Below are positions 1 to 7,839 of a stretch of 64,000 nucleotides of DNA, piece by piece. This DNA comes from Leptospira abararensis (GTDB lineage: Bacteria > Spirochaetota > Leptospiria > Leptospirales > Leptospiraceae): assembly GCF_016918735.1 (NCBI RefSeq), contig NZ_JAFFPR010000027.1:124001-188000 (forward strand), read 5' to 3'. The notes under the pieces are model-generated. The model made no database searches. It saw only the letters and a program-made list of their open reading frames with translations, and was not told the origin of the DNA. The first letter of the stretch is position 1; every line of letters begins with the position of its first letter. Made by a program: the position numbers and the translations under genes.

Positions 1-2
1 AA

Positions 3-119
3 CCAAAAACGAAACTAATCACCTTCCATGGGTTTGGTGGAAGTTATTTGCCTGGATTTCGAATTGTTTTAAAAGAAGAAGTCTCTGGTGGGGAGTATTT
101 GATTTGGGAAAGAGAATAA
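3..119 (+). CDS. C-terminal fragment of an unidentified protein
   Basis: An open frame enters from the left edge and stops with TAA at 117-119, giving 38 residues. The tail is rich in Gly and aromatics (HGFGGSYLPGFRIVLKEE) and ends in a charged WERE. The remnant GFRIVL faintly recalls the end of formylglycine-generating-enzyme-like domains, but this is too short to assign. It is convergent with the permease gene that follows. The reading frame is clear; the identity is unknown. Confidence 0.45.
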   Translation, partial: PKTKLITFHGFGGSYLPGFRIVLKEEVSGGEYLIWERE

Positions 120-172
120 ACATTTTCCCAAACCAATGAGAATTAAACATGATAAATTTAAGTTGCCTAGCC

Positions 173-1612
173 TTAAGATACCTTTCTTTGTAAATGTGGT
201 TTTGCTACCAAAAGATAAAGAATCCCTGAGGAGATCACAACAAGAGTCGTAAAAATCATTCCATAATTGATAAACCAGGGTTCTTCGGGTGTCCTTGGCC
301 AAACCATATTAGCAACTGCTGTGACTCCATAAAAGAGAGCAATTGCATTGATCCAAACCCCCAGTTTCCCTAAAGTAAAAGAACCTTTTGGTTTCCAGCC
401 ATGGTAACGTGCATACAAGGCTGCAAGGATCACCATTTGGAAGGCAATATAAATTCCAGCAGAAGCAAAACTGATAATGGTTGTGACTGCATCTTGCAGC
501 CAATGGCCAATACTTGCGATAAGAATGGGAATAAGACCCGTGATAACCAGTGCATTTACGGGAACCTTCCCTGATTTAGAGAGATGGTTTAAGTATTTAC
601 TTCCAAAGATCATTCCATCGCGGGCAAAAGAAAATAATAGGCGACTGGCCGCTGCTTGTAAGCTGAGTAAACAGGATAAAAAAGAAATCATAACCACCAC
701 GATGACCATACGGTATCCCACAAGGCCCATGGCAGTAACCAGAGTTGTCGTGACTGGATCACTATCTTCACCTGAAATGGCTTTCTCTACATTGGGCAGA
801 GCAAGTAAAAGTGCTAAACAAACAAAGGTGGCAGCTCCTCCTCCTATATAAACGGTCATACGCATCGATTTTGGAATCGCAGAACTAGCATTTGGTGTCT
901 CTTCTGCGACATCTCCGCAAGCTTCAAACCCATAATAACAAAACATCGCTGCCACAGAGGAAGCTAAAAAAGCGGGGAAGTAATTCACTCCTTCTCCAAA
1001 AGAGAAGGTATTCCATAAGATCGAAATAGAATTTACTTTGGCAAAAAGTAATAGATATCCTCCCACAACCACAGCCCCAATTAACTCACATAAGAATCCA
1101 AAAAAGGCAACTTGTGCAAGGAGCCTTGTTCCACTCAAATTCAGAATGGTGGAGATAAGAATCATAATGATGGCAATCCAAATAAAACCAGTATTTCCAA
1201 ATTCCACCCCAAGCAGCTGGCTAAGAAAAGGAGCACCGCCGACAGCAACGGCAGCAACTGTTGTGAAAAGAGCCCAGGCGTAAACCCAAGCAGACATCCA
1301 AGCCCAACGTTCTCCCACCAAACGTAAGGCCCAGGGGTAAATTCCCCCAGAGATCGGATACTGCGAAACAATCTCCCCAAATACCAAACAAACTAAAAAT
1401 TGTCCAAAACCTACTAGAAGATAATTCCAAATCATCGGAGGGCCACCCGCCTGGAGGGCTAGGGCAAATACGGAATAAACTCCCACAACAGGAGAGAGGT
1501 AAGTGAAACCAAGAGAAAAGTTTTCCCAAAAACTCATACTGCGTTCAAATTCGGATTTGAGTCCCAGAGCTTCTAATTGTGCGGAATCCTGATCTATAGA
1601 TTTTTGGTTCAT
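173..1612 (-). CDS. APC-superfamily amino acid permease
   Basis: A 479-residue polytopic inner-membrane protein with about 12 hydrophobic segments, the usual size for APC transporters. The N-terminal cytoplasmic stretch leads into the family's first helix (FSLGFTYLSPVVGVYSVFAL). It is followed by the conserved GGIYPWALRLVGERWAW loop and, in the middle, the FCYYGFEACGDVAEET segment typical of the amino acid/choline transporter branch. The likely role is proton- or sodium-coupled uptake of an amino acid or amine; the substrate cannot be read from sequence. It starts with ATG and is transcribed alone, divergent from the small lipoprotein gene. Confidence 0.85.
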   Translation of the reverse strand: MNQKSIDQDSAQLEALGLKSEFERSMSFWENFSLGFTYLSPVVGVYSVFALALQAGGPPMIWNYLLVGFGQFLVCLVFGEIVSQYPISGGIYPWALRLVGERWAWMSAWVYAWALFTTVAAVAVGGAPFLSQLLGVEFGNTGFIWIAIIMILISTILNLSGTRLLAQVAFFGFLCELIGAVVVGGYLLLFAKVNSISILWNTFSFGEGVNYFPAFLASSVAAMFCYYGFEACGDVAEETPNASSAIPKSMRMTVYIGGGAATFVCLALLLALPNVEKAISGEDSDPVTTTLVTAMGLVGYRMVIVVVMISFLSCLLSLQAAASRLLFSFARDGMIFGSKYLNHLSKSGKVPVNALVITGLIPILIASIGHWLQDAVTTIISFASAGIYIAFQMVILAALYARYHGWKPKGSFTLGKLGVWINAIALFYGVTAVANMVWPRTPEEPWFINYGMIFTTLVVISSGILYLLVAKPHLQRKVS

Positions 1613-1752
1613 GAAACTTCCTTGTGTGCTACTTTTTCTTTTTGAATCCAGGATTGTTTTTAGAAGTGGCCTTGTTTTCTACAAACGATTTTGTTTTTCC
1701 ATTGACGAAAGGATTTTGTAAAATTAACTTTTTCCTGTTACGGAAACTAGAT

Positions 1753-2007
1753 ATGAAACAAACAATAATATTCGCAATGCTGCTATCACTTACGCTTAGC
1801 TGTGCCAGTTCGGAGTCCAAAGAGGGAGGTTCTGAGGAACCCGGTCTTATGGGTAAAATCATAGAAAAGGCAAATTCAGAAGAAGGCCAGAAGGCAATCC
1901 AAATGGGAAAGGAAAAACTCCAAGACCCGGCGACCCAAGAAAAACTAAAGGGCTTACTTTCTAAGGATAAAAAGAAAAAAGAAATCCCTGGTGTTCCGGC
2001 ACAGTAA
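1753..2007 (+). CDS. small lipoprotein, function unknown
   Basis: An 84-residue protein. The ATG at 1753 is preferred over the longer open frame because it opens directly into a signal peptide (MKQTIIFAMLLSLTLSC) with a spirochaete-type lipobox and lipidated Cys at residue 16. The mature part is short, charged and lysine-rich (EKLKGLLSKDKKKKE), predicted helical, with no recognisable domain. It is probably anchored to the inner or outer membrane. It is a single gene, followed by a strong hairpin at 2027-2063. The gene call is solid; the function is unknown. Confidence 0.7.
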   Translation: MKQTIIFAMLLSLTLSCASSESKEGGSEEPGLMGKIIEKANSEEGQKAIQMGKEKLQDPATQEKLKGLLSKDKKKKEIPGVPAQ

Positions 2008-2026
2008 TTTTTTGTAAACTTTTTGA

Positions 2027-2063
2027 ATAACGTATCTATCTAGTTCTTCGATAGGTACGTTAT
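2027..2063 (+). terminator. hairpin between convergent genes
   Basis: A near-perfect 14-bp inverted repeat (ATAACGTATCTATC / GATAGGTACGTTAT, one G-T wobble) with a 9-nt loop lies between the lipoprotein and the convergent membrane protein gene. It is followed by CGTTTTAAAC, a weak T tract for the plus strand. It may serve both strands. Confidence 0.6.
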
Positions 2064-2081
2064 CGTTTTAAACTAAAATTT

Positions 2082-3179
2082 TCAGAATCTCCCCAAGTCT
2101 TCACTTCCACCTGATTGTTTGCCAATTTCTTTTTGAATCCAATTTCGTATTTGGCTAGAATCACTCGATTCACAAAAAAAATGTAAGGAATAAGTTTTTG
2201 TAGAATGATCATTCACTAGATACAGAGTATTTTGTTTTAATAAAATTTCCTCCCAATCGGCAAATGGATAGGCCCTTCCATTCCAATACATGGCATCCTG
2301 GGAGATTTGAATTTCCTTTTTTCTATTTTTGTTCCATAAAACATATGCTAAAGGTAAAAATCCTAATCCTAAGGAAACTGCGAGAAATAATAATTGGTAG
2401 GGATTCGGAGGAAATGTTTCCCAAGAGATAACCGAAAGATCAAATGCCGTACCAATAAAAAAATGAATCATCAGTGTAAAAGCAAAACTAACACTCACGG
2501 CAACGAAAGTATAGAATTTTGGATTATAGTTAGATTTGAGTAGGATGTCCTGCCCAATCTTCTCAATAGACAGTTCGGAACTCGGACTAAAAGTAATCTC
2601 TGATTCCCAGATTTCTTTTGGAATTTTTCTTTTATGGATCGGAAGATCAAGTTCTGTATATGGGGTTAATACACCGGAATCGTTTTGAATGGATACCTTC
2701 ACAAATTTTGCAATCCTTTCACCTATCAAACGTAATTCGGGAAAGTTTGTCGATTCCGCTAGGGAAATCGTTTCCCCATCGAAATGACCAATAACGGTAA
2801 ATACAGTAATTGTTTTTGATCCATTTTTTGTTTTCACAGTATAACTATATTCCGAGTAAGATAGGTATTGGAGAGAGTCCCAGGAAAAGCTCTTTATTGT
2901 TTTGTTATTTTCTACCAATCGAATGGACCTGGTTTGCAGATCTAATTCTGTCCACTTGGGTTTTTGCATCATTCGCAGGAAGATATGTGGCATGAGAACG
3001 AAGAAAAGAAACATGGCTGCGAGCACCACAACCGTTACCGGATCTCCGTCGAGAAGATCAGCACTATAAAAGGTAGGGATAAGGATACCTAGAACGACGA
3101 CATCTAGAGCGATTAGAATCCAATGGATGGTGCCATTATTTTTTGAACGGTGGTCTCTAAAGCGCAGGGTCGATTCCAT
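2082..3179 (-). CDS. four-helix membrane protein, unknown function
   Basis: A 365-residue protein that I do not recognise. It has two predicted transmembrane helices near residues 18-65, then a soluble beta-rich stretch of about 130 residues (SIRLVENNKTIKSFSWDSLQ) resembling bacterial PH-like sensor folds. A second helix pair follows near residues 220-280, and then a shorter soluble domain with the same flavour (MYWNGRAYPFADWEEILL). The two halves look like an internal duplication of helix pair plus PH-like domain; this is inference. ATG start with AAGGA about six bases upstream. Divergent from the TonB-dependent receptor. Confidence 0.65.
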   Translation of the reverse strand: MESTLRFRDHRSKNNGTIHWILIALDVVVLGILIPTFYSADLLDGDPVTVVVLAAMFLFFVLMPHIFLRMMQKPKWTELDLQTRSIRLVENNKTIKSFSWDSLQYLSYSEYSYTVKTKNGSKTITVFTVIGHFDGETISLAESTNFPELRLIGERIAKFVKVSIQNDSGVLTPYTELDLPIHKRKIPKEIWESEITFSPSSELSIEKIGQDILLKSNYNPKFYTFVAVSVSFAFTLMIHFFIGTAFDLSVISWETFPPNPYQLLFLAVSLGLGFLPLAYVLWNKNRKKEIQISQDAMYWNGRAYPFADWEEILLKQNTLYLVNDHSTKTYSLHFFCESSDSSQIRNWIQKEIGKQSGGSEDLGRF

Positions 3180-3255
3180 ATTGGTTCCTTCTGGGAAATT
3201 TCTGTTGTCCTTAGGGACTCTAAATGAACTCTTGTCTCAAAATCAAAATATAGAT

Positions 3256-5724
3256 ATGAAAATAAAACCAATTCTCAACATAACTCTCTCTTTCTTATTG
3301 GTTCTTTGCCTATTGGGGGGCAATGTTTTTGCACAAGAACCCGAACGAAAGGCAAATCCCGAAGAATCTCCGGCAACAAATTCGAATGTTGAAAGCTCCA
3401 GTCCAGAAGAGAATCCCGAAGATCCGAAATGGAAGAAAGCAGAAATTAGAGTCATCGGAGATAAAAAGGATCTTAAAAGAATTCCAGGCTCCGCCACTAT
3501 CATTTCGAAAAAATTTTTAGAAGAAACTAGACCAACTGATAACATGGAAGTGTTGCGTCGCGTACCTGGAGCTAACATCCGTTATCAGGATCCAGCGGGT
3601 CTCACCATGAATTTAGGATTTCGGGGTGTGAGTGGCGAAGTTTCAAGAAAAGTCTTGATTCTGGAGGATGGTCTTTTTACTTCCCTGAACCCTTATGGGG
3701 AACCTGAAATGTATTATACTCCTTCCATCGAACGAATGGAACGTATCGAAGTGGTCAAAGGTTCTGGTTCGATTCTTTTTGGACCATCGACTATTGGAGG
3801 AGTTGTCAATTTTATCACAAGACGTCCACCAAAAGATCCTACATTAAGTATTCAAACTGTTGGCGGCGAAAACGCTTACTTTAGCCAAATGGTAAACTAT
3901 GGCGGGACATTTGGAAATACAGGCTTTGATGTCAATGTCCTTCGGAAACAAGGTGATGGGTTTCGGGCCAACCAAGGTTACTTTGTGAATGAAGCAAATG
4001 TAAAAACCATACATCAGTTAAATGAAAGTCATAATATCACAACCAAGGTAGGTTTCCACCAACAAGAATCTCAAGCGACTTATGTTGGCCTTACCACAGG
4101 GATGTTTCAAAATAACCCCAAAGACAACCCAGCACAAAATGACAAAAGGACCATCGAGCGATATAGTTTTTCAATCGGGCATGAATGGACTGTCTCAGAA
4201 AAAACAAAACTCATCACTAGGGTATATTCTGCTTATACAGAGCGAAACTGGGCACGTCAAAACTACTCAAGAAATACAAGAGGAAGTACAATTCCTACCG
4301 ACGCCATTGCTACTTATGATGGGGAACCTTACACTTCCAGAAATAGTGATACCATTTGGATGCGGGGCACCAACGCTCATAGAGACAGAACCTATAAGTT
4401 TGCCGGTATCGAAACCAAATTACAAACCGAAATTGAAACAGGCCCCATCAAACATGAAATTGATTTGGGAACACGTTACCATATTGATATGGCAAAAGTT
4501 CAACTTCTAAATGGACCTACAACACCAGACTTTGTAGTGTATCCAAATGGAATTGGATCGACGCCGGCTGTCCTTTTACAATCCCAAACCAGTTTAGCCA
4601 ATAGTGGGGAATTAAGGGATGATGAAAGACGATCTGCCAAGGCAGTTTCTGTTTACTTGCAAGATAGAATTCGCCTAACAGAGAAATTCTCCATTATTCC
4701 AGGAGTACGTTATGAATCCTTCACTCAAACACGTTCCATCAATAGAGCAAGAAGGGATTTTGATCCAGTTACATTCGATTATTTTTCAGGAACCAATCCG
4801 ACGGTTCAATTAGACAAAACGGCCACCACAAGAAACCAAATTGTTCTCCCAGGTTTTGGAACAACTTTGGATTTTGCCAAAAATATGACCTGGTTTACTG
4901 GAGTTCATCGTGGCTTTTCTCCACCAAGATATGAATCGGCAATTTCACCTACGGCCGAGGATTTAGTCTTAAAACCTGAAAGGTCCTGGAATTATGAAAC
5001 AGGGGTTCGAGGTGAGATCACGGAATACTTAAGTGGTCAATTGGTTGGTTATTTATTAAACTTTGAGGACCAGATCATCAACAGTTCTGCCGCTGGTGGA
5101 AACTTCGGTTCGAGACCTGTAAATGCAGGCAGGTCCATTCATAGAGGTGTGGAGTCCAATATGACTTTTGATTTTGGTCAATTTTGGAAACTGAACTATT
5201 CCATCCCTTTGGATGTCATTTATACAAGAACGGAAGCAAAATCAAACCAGTACACTTACAACCTTAATGCATGGACAAAAGGAGATTCCAATCCTTTTGC
5301 CCATGTGGACACCAATGGAAACCGTCTGCCTTATGTATCTCGGGATATCCTCACATTATCACTTGGAATCTCTAGCAGAAGTACCGGATTTTATGCAAGA
5401 ATCGAGTGGCAATATTTTTCAAAACAATTTCACGATTTAGAGAATTCCAAAACTGTGAGTTGGTATGATACATTGGGGACCACAACCGACTACCGAACCA
5501 TTCTCAGTTATGCAGGAATTAAGTCTGATGTATCTGGCCTTGACGGCGAAATTCCCGCTTATGAACTTCTTAATGCCAATATTGGCTATAAAAAAGACAA
5601 TTGGTCCGTGTTTCTTTCTGGGAAAAACTTACAGGATAGAAAATACATTTCTTCTCGTTTGCCTGAAGGAATCCAACCTGGCCCTTTTCGTCAGATCAAT
5701 TTTGGAGTCACCTTACAACTGTAA
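3256..5724 (+). CDS. TonB-dependent outer-membrane receptor, FecA-like
   Basis: An 822-residue outer-membrane receptor for high-affinity uptake of an iron chelate or similar ligand, driven by TonB-ExbB-ExbD. The ATG at 3256 is chosen because it begins a clean signal peptide (cleavage after VFA near residue 26). The open frame extends further upstream only by running into the divergent gene. Residues about 75-185 form the plug (PGSATIISKKFLEE ... GSGSILFGPSTIGGVVNFIT) and the rest is a 22-strand beta barrel with long aromatic-rich strands. FecA-type receptors are the best match in Leptospira, where a FecA homologue is known. No tonB, exb or heme genes are adjacent. The substrate is inferred, not shown. 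Confidence 0.88.
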   Translation: MKIKPILNITLSFLLVLCLLGGNVFAQEPERKANPEESPATNSNVESSSPEENPEDPKWKKAEIRVIGDKKDLKRIPGSATIISKKFLEETRPTDNMEVLRRVPGANIRYQDPAGLTMNLGFRGVSGEVSRKVLILEDGLFTSLNPYGEPEMYYTPSIERMERIEVVKGSGSILFGPSTIGGVVNFITRRPPKDPTLSIQTVGGENAYFSQMVNYGGTFGNTGFDVNVLRKQGDGFRANQGYFVNEANVKTIHQLNESHNITTKVGFHQQESQATYVGLTTGMFQNNPKDNPAQNDKRTIERYSFSIGHEWTVSEKTKLITRVYSAYTERNWARQNYSRNTRGSTIPTDAIATYDGEPYTSRNSDTIWMRGTNAHRDRTYKFAGIETKLQTEIETGPIKHEIDLGTRYHIDMAKVQLLNGPTTPDFVVYPNGIGSTPAVLLQSQTSLANSGELRDDERRSAKAVSVYLQDRIRLTEKFSIIPGVRYESFTQTRSINRARRDFDPVTFDYFSGTNPTVQLDKTATTRNQIVLPGFGTTLDFAKNMTWFTGVHRGFSPPRYESAISPTAEDLVLKPERSWNYETGVRGEITEYLSGQLVGYLLNFEDQIINSSAAGGNFGSRPVNAGRSIHRGVESNMTFDFGQFWKLNYSIPLDVIYTRTEAKSNQYTYNLNAWTKGDSNPFAHVDTNGNRLPYVSRDILTLSLGISSRSTGFYARIEWQYFSKQFHDLENSKTVSWYDTLGTTTDYRTILSYAGIKSDVSGLDGEIPAYELLNANIGYKKDNWSVFLSGKNLQDRKYISSRLPEGIQPGPFRQINFGVTLQL

Positions 5725-7419
5725 ATTTGCTTCTGCAGGAAGAGCAGGTGATGGTTTCATAAATAGATAACCTTGGGAGTATTCAATACCTAAGGTTTCA
5801 ATCATGTCCTGAATGGCAGGGCGATCTACAAACTCTGCCACCACTTTGGCGCCAATTCCTCGGGCGAGTTCCACAATCCCTTGGACGAGAAGGTAGGCAG
5901 TTTTATTCTCTGGTAGGTTTTTGATAAACTGACCATCAATTTTTAAATAGTCAGGATTAAATTCTAATAACCTGGCTAGGTTAGAATATTGGACTCCAAA
6001 ATCATCGATCGCAATTTCACAACCAATGGTTTTTAGATCACGAATGGTAGATAAGCTATTTTTGTTTTCAGAAAAACTGATGTCTTCTAAGATTTCAAAG
6101 GTAACACGACTCGGATCTATTTTGTAATGAGATAGTCTTGACTCAACCCATTTGCTAAAACTTTTATATTCCAGTTCGGATTCGGTGAGGTTGATGGAAA
6201 AGTCAAAGGGTTTGTCTGAAAAATAGTTCATTGATTCATCGATCATCTGCAAACCGATCATTCGGATACTGCCCGTTACTTTAGCGAGTTTTAAAAATAC
6301 GTCAGGTGTGAGAATGGCATCTCTATCTTTAATTCTTGCTAAACATTCAAACTTTCTAATTTGTTTGGTTTGGTTGTCTAAGATCCCTTGAAAGTAGGGA
6401 ACAATTTGTTTGTTTGTGATGGCAGATTGAATTTTTTGGCTGAGTTGAAAATTTTGAAGATGATGATCTGTCGAGAGATCATCTGTATAAGATACAAAAT
6501 CAGAAGAACTTTGTGCTTCTGCCTGGAATAGGGCCAGTTTCGCTTTGTAATAACAATCTTCTTGTCCCAAGGCAGAAGAATACCTACAATCCAAATGGAA
6601 TCCAACTCCATCCAAAATCAAATCATCAGATTTTAAGATCATCCGAAAACTTCTGATTTTTTCCACTAATGCCTGTTCGGAGAGATTTGATAGAACTGCG
6701 ATTTCATCGGAATAGATATGAAATACTTTTTCTTCGTTTTGTAAGTGCACCGAAAGAAGTTGTAATAATTTTTTAAATAATTTTCGATAAACTTCAATTC
6801 CATAGGTTTTGATGATGATGGGAAAACTCACAATTTTAATCAGTAAAATGGATTGGTTGTTTCTTAGATTTCCCTCTCTTTTTAGTTGTTTCACTAAGGA
6901 TTCAAAATTAGGGTATTTGGAATCTCTATGAAAATAGAGGGAGTCAGCCAGCTCCTTATTTTTTTCTTCTAAGGACTTTTCTTGGAAGTAAGCATCGATG
7001 GCTTGTTTGATTGTCAGTTCTAAATCGTGGGCGTCCCAAGGTTTGGATAAATAACGATACAAACAACCATGGTTGAGTGCATTCCCTATGGCTTGGGCCG
7101 GGGCTTGTCCTGTAAGCATAATTTTTTTTGTGCGAGGATGAGTTTCCTGCATTTCAATCAGGAATTCATCTCCTTTTTGACCAGGCATTACATGGTCGCA
7201 GATCACAACAGCCAAGTCTCCTGAGGATGCCGCAATTTCTTTCATGATTTCTTTAGCCGTTTCCGCACTTTCCGCAGTTTCGATGGTAAAATTTGATCCA
7301 AAGACTTTTTTCAATTGTTCTTTTAGATTCCAAAGAATGAAGAATTCATCATCGATGCATAAGATAAAGGGTTTTTCGTTCAAAGGGATACCTGGAGAGC
7401 GATTCAAATAAATTGCCAT
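5713..7419 (-). CDS. response regulator with EAL cyclic-di-GMP phosphodiesterase domain
   Basis: 568 residues. An N-terminal receiver domain (about 18-135) has the acidic pair in CIDDE, the phospho-acceptor Asp in ICDHVMPG, MLTGQ and the LSKPW lysine. The middle (about 165-310) looks like a degenerate GGDEF domain without a signature motif. The C-terminal EAL domain (about 325-560) keeps the metal and catalytic residues: ECLAR for EAL, the Asn of NLT, EILED, IDDFG, the Lys of KIDG, AEFVD and QGY. It is therefore probably an active c-di-GMP phosphodiesterase controlled by phosphorylation. No partner kinase is adjacent. Its 3' end overlaps that of the receptor gene by 12 bases. Confidence 0.88.
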   Translation of the reverse strand: MAIYLNRSPGIPLNEKPFILCIDDEFFILWNLKEQLKKVFGSNFTIETAESAETAKEIMKEIAASSGDLAVVICDHVMPGQKGDEFLIEMQETHPRTKKIMLTGQAPAQAIGNALNHGCLYRYLSKPWDAHDLELTIKQAIDAYFQEKSLEEKNKELADSLYFHRDSKYPNFESLVKQLKREGNLRNNQSILLIKIVSFPIIIKTYGIEVYRKLFKKLLQLLSVHLQNEEKVFHIYSDEIAVLSNLSEQALVEKIRSFRMILKSDDLILDGVGFHLDCRYSSALGQEDCYYKAKLALFQAEAQSSSDFVSYTDDLSTDHHLQNFQLSQKIQSAITNKQIVPYFQGILDNQTKQIRKFECLARIKDRDAILTPDVFLKLAKVTGSIRMIGLQMIDESMNYFSDKPFDFSINLTESELEYKSFSKWVESRLSHYKIDPSRVTFEILEDISFSENKNSLSTIRDLKTIGCEIAIDDFGVQYSNLARLLEFNPDYLKIDGQFIKNLPENKTAYLLVQGIVELARGIGAKVVAEFVDRPAIQDMIETLGIEYSQGYLFMKPSPALPAEANLQL

Positions 7420-7448
7420 CTTTCAGAATATGCAAGAAATATTTGATG

Positions 7449-7476
7449 TTGACATTTTCTTTCGATTGTGTCTAAT
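7449..7476 (+). promoter_or_regulatory. sigma-70-type promoter for the RRM gene
   Basis: TTGACA at 7449-7454 and TCTAAT at 7471-7476 are separated by 16 bases, about 50 bases upstream of the RRM start codon. This is a perfect -35 box and a five-of-six -10 box. Confidence 0.55.
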
Positions 7477-7528
7477 CGACCCCGTTCCCAGGACATTGGG
7501 ACATTCATTGTGTTTTACGAGGACAGGA

Positions 7529-7798
7529 ATGGTTTCTAACAAAATATATGTGGGAAATTTAAAATTTTCCCTTAAGGAAGAAAATATACGCCAGATTTTC
7601 TCCGTTTACGGAGTAATTCAAGATCTGAAAATGATTCATGACCGGGAAACTGGAAATTTTAGAGGTTTTGCTTTCATAACCTATGCCAATCCCGAAGAAG
7701 CAGAAGAGGCTGTGACCCAGATGAATGGACAACCTGTCGATGGTCGGAATCTAAAGGTTACCTTTGCCGAGGATAAAAGAAAAGAGAAACAGAACTAA
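7529..7798 (+). CDS. RRM-domain RNA-binding protein
   Basis: An 89-residue protein that is a single RNA recognition motif. RNP2 is IYVGNL near residue 6 and RNP1 is RGFAFITY near residue 46, with the usual beta-alpha-beta spacing and a short basic tail (KRKEKQN). Such small bacterial RRM proteins bind RNA and probably act post-transcriptionally, often in stress. The ATG at 7529 is preferred over the longer frame because the domain starts there, with GGACAGGA just upstream and a promoter at 7449-7476. It lies between two divergent or independent genes. Confidence 0.9.
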   Translation: MVSNKIYVGNLKFSLKEENIRQIFSVYGVIQDLKMIHDRETGNFRGFAFITYANPEEAEEAVTQMNGQPVDGRNLKVTFAEDKRKEKQN

Positions 7799-7839
7799 AA
7801 TTCACTTTTCCGGGATCACCCATCCCATAAAGAAGGAGG

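Noticed and set aside
477..851. 124-residue plus-strand frame antisense to the amino acid permease
   Set aside because: Low complexity, no domain, no ribosome site; a mirror of the permease codons.
3127..3255. Longer N-terminus of the TonB-dependent receptor
   Set aside because: It overlaps the divergent membrane-protein start and puts 43 non-signal residues ahead of a clean signal peptide.
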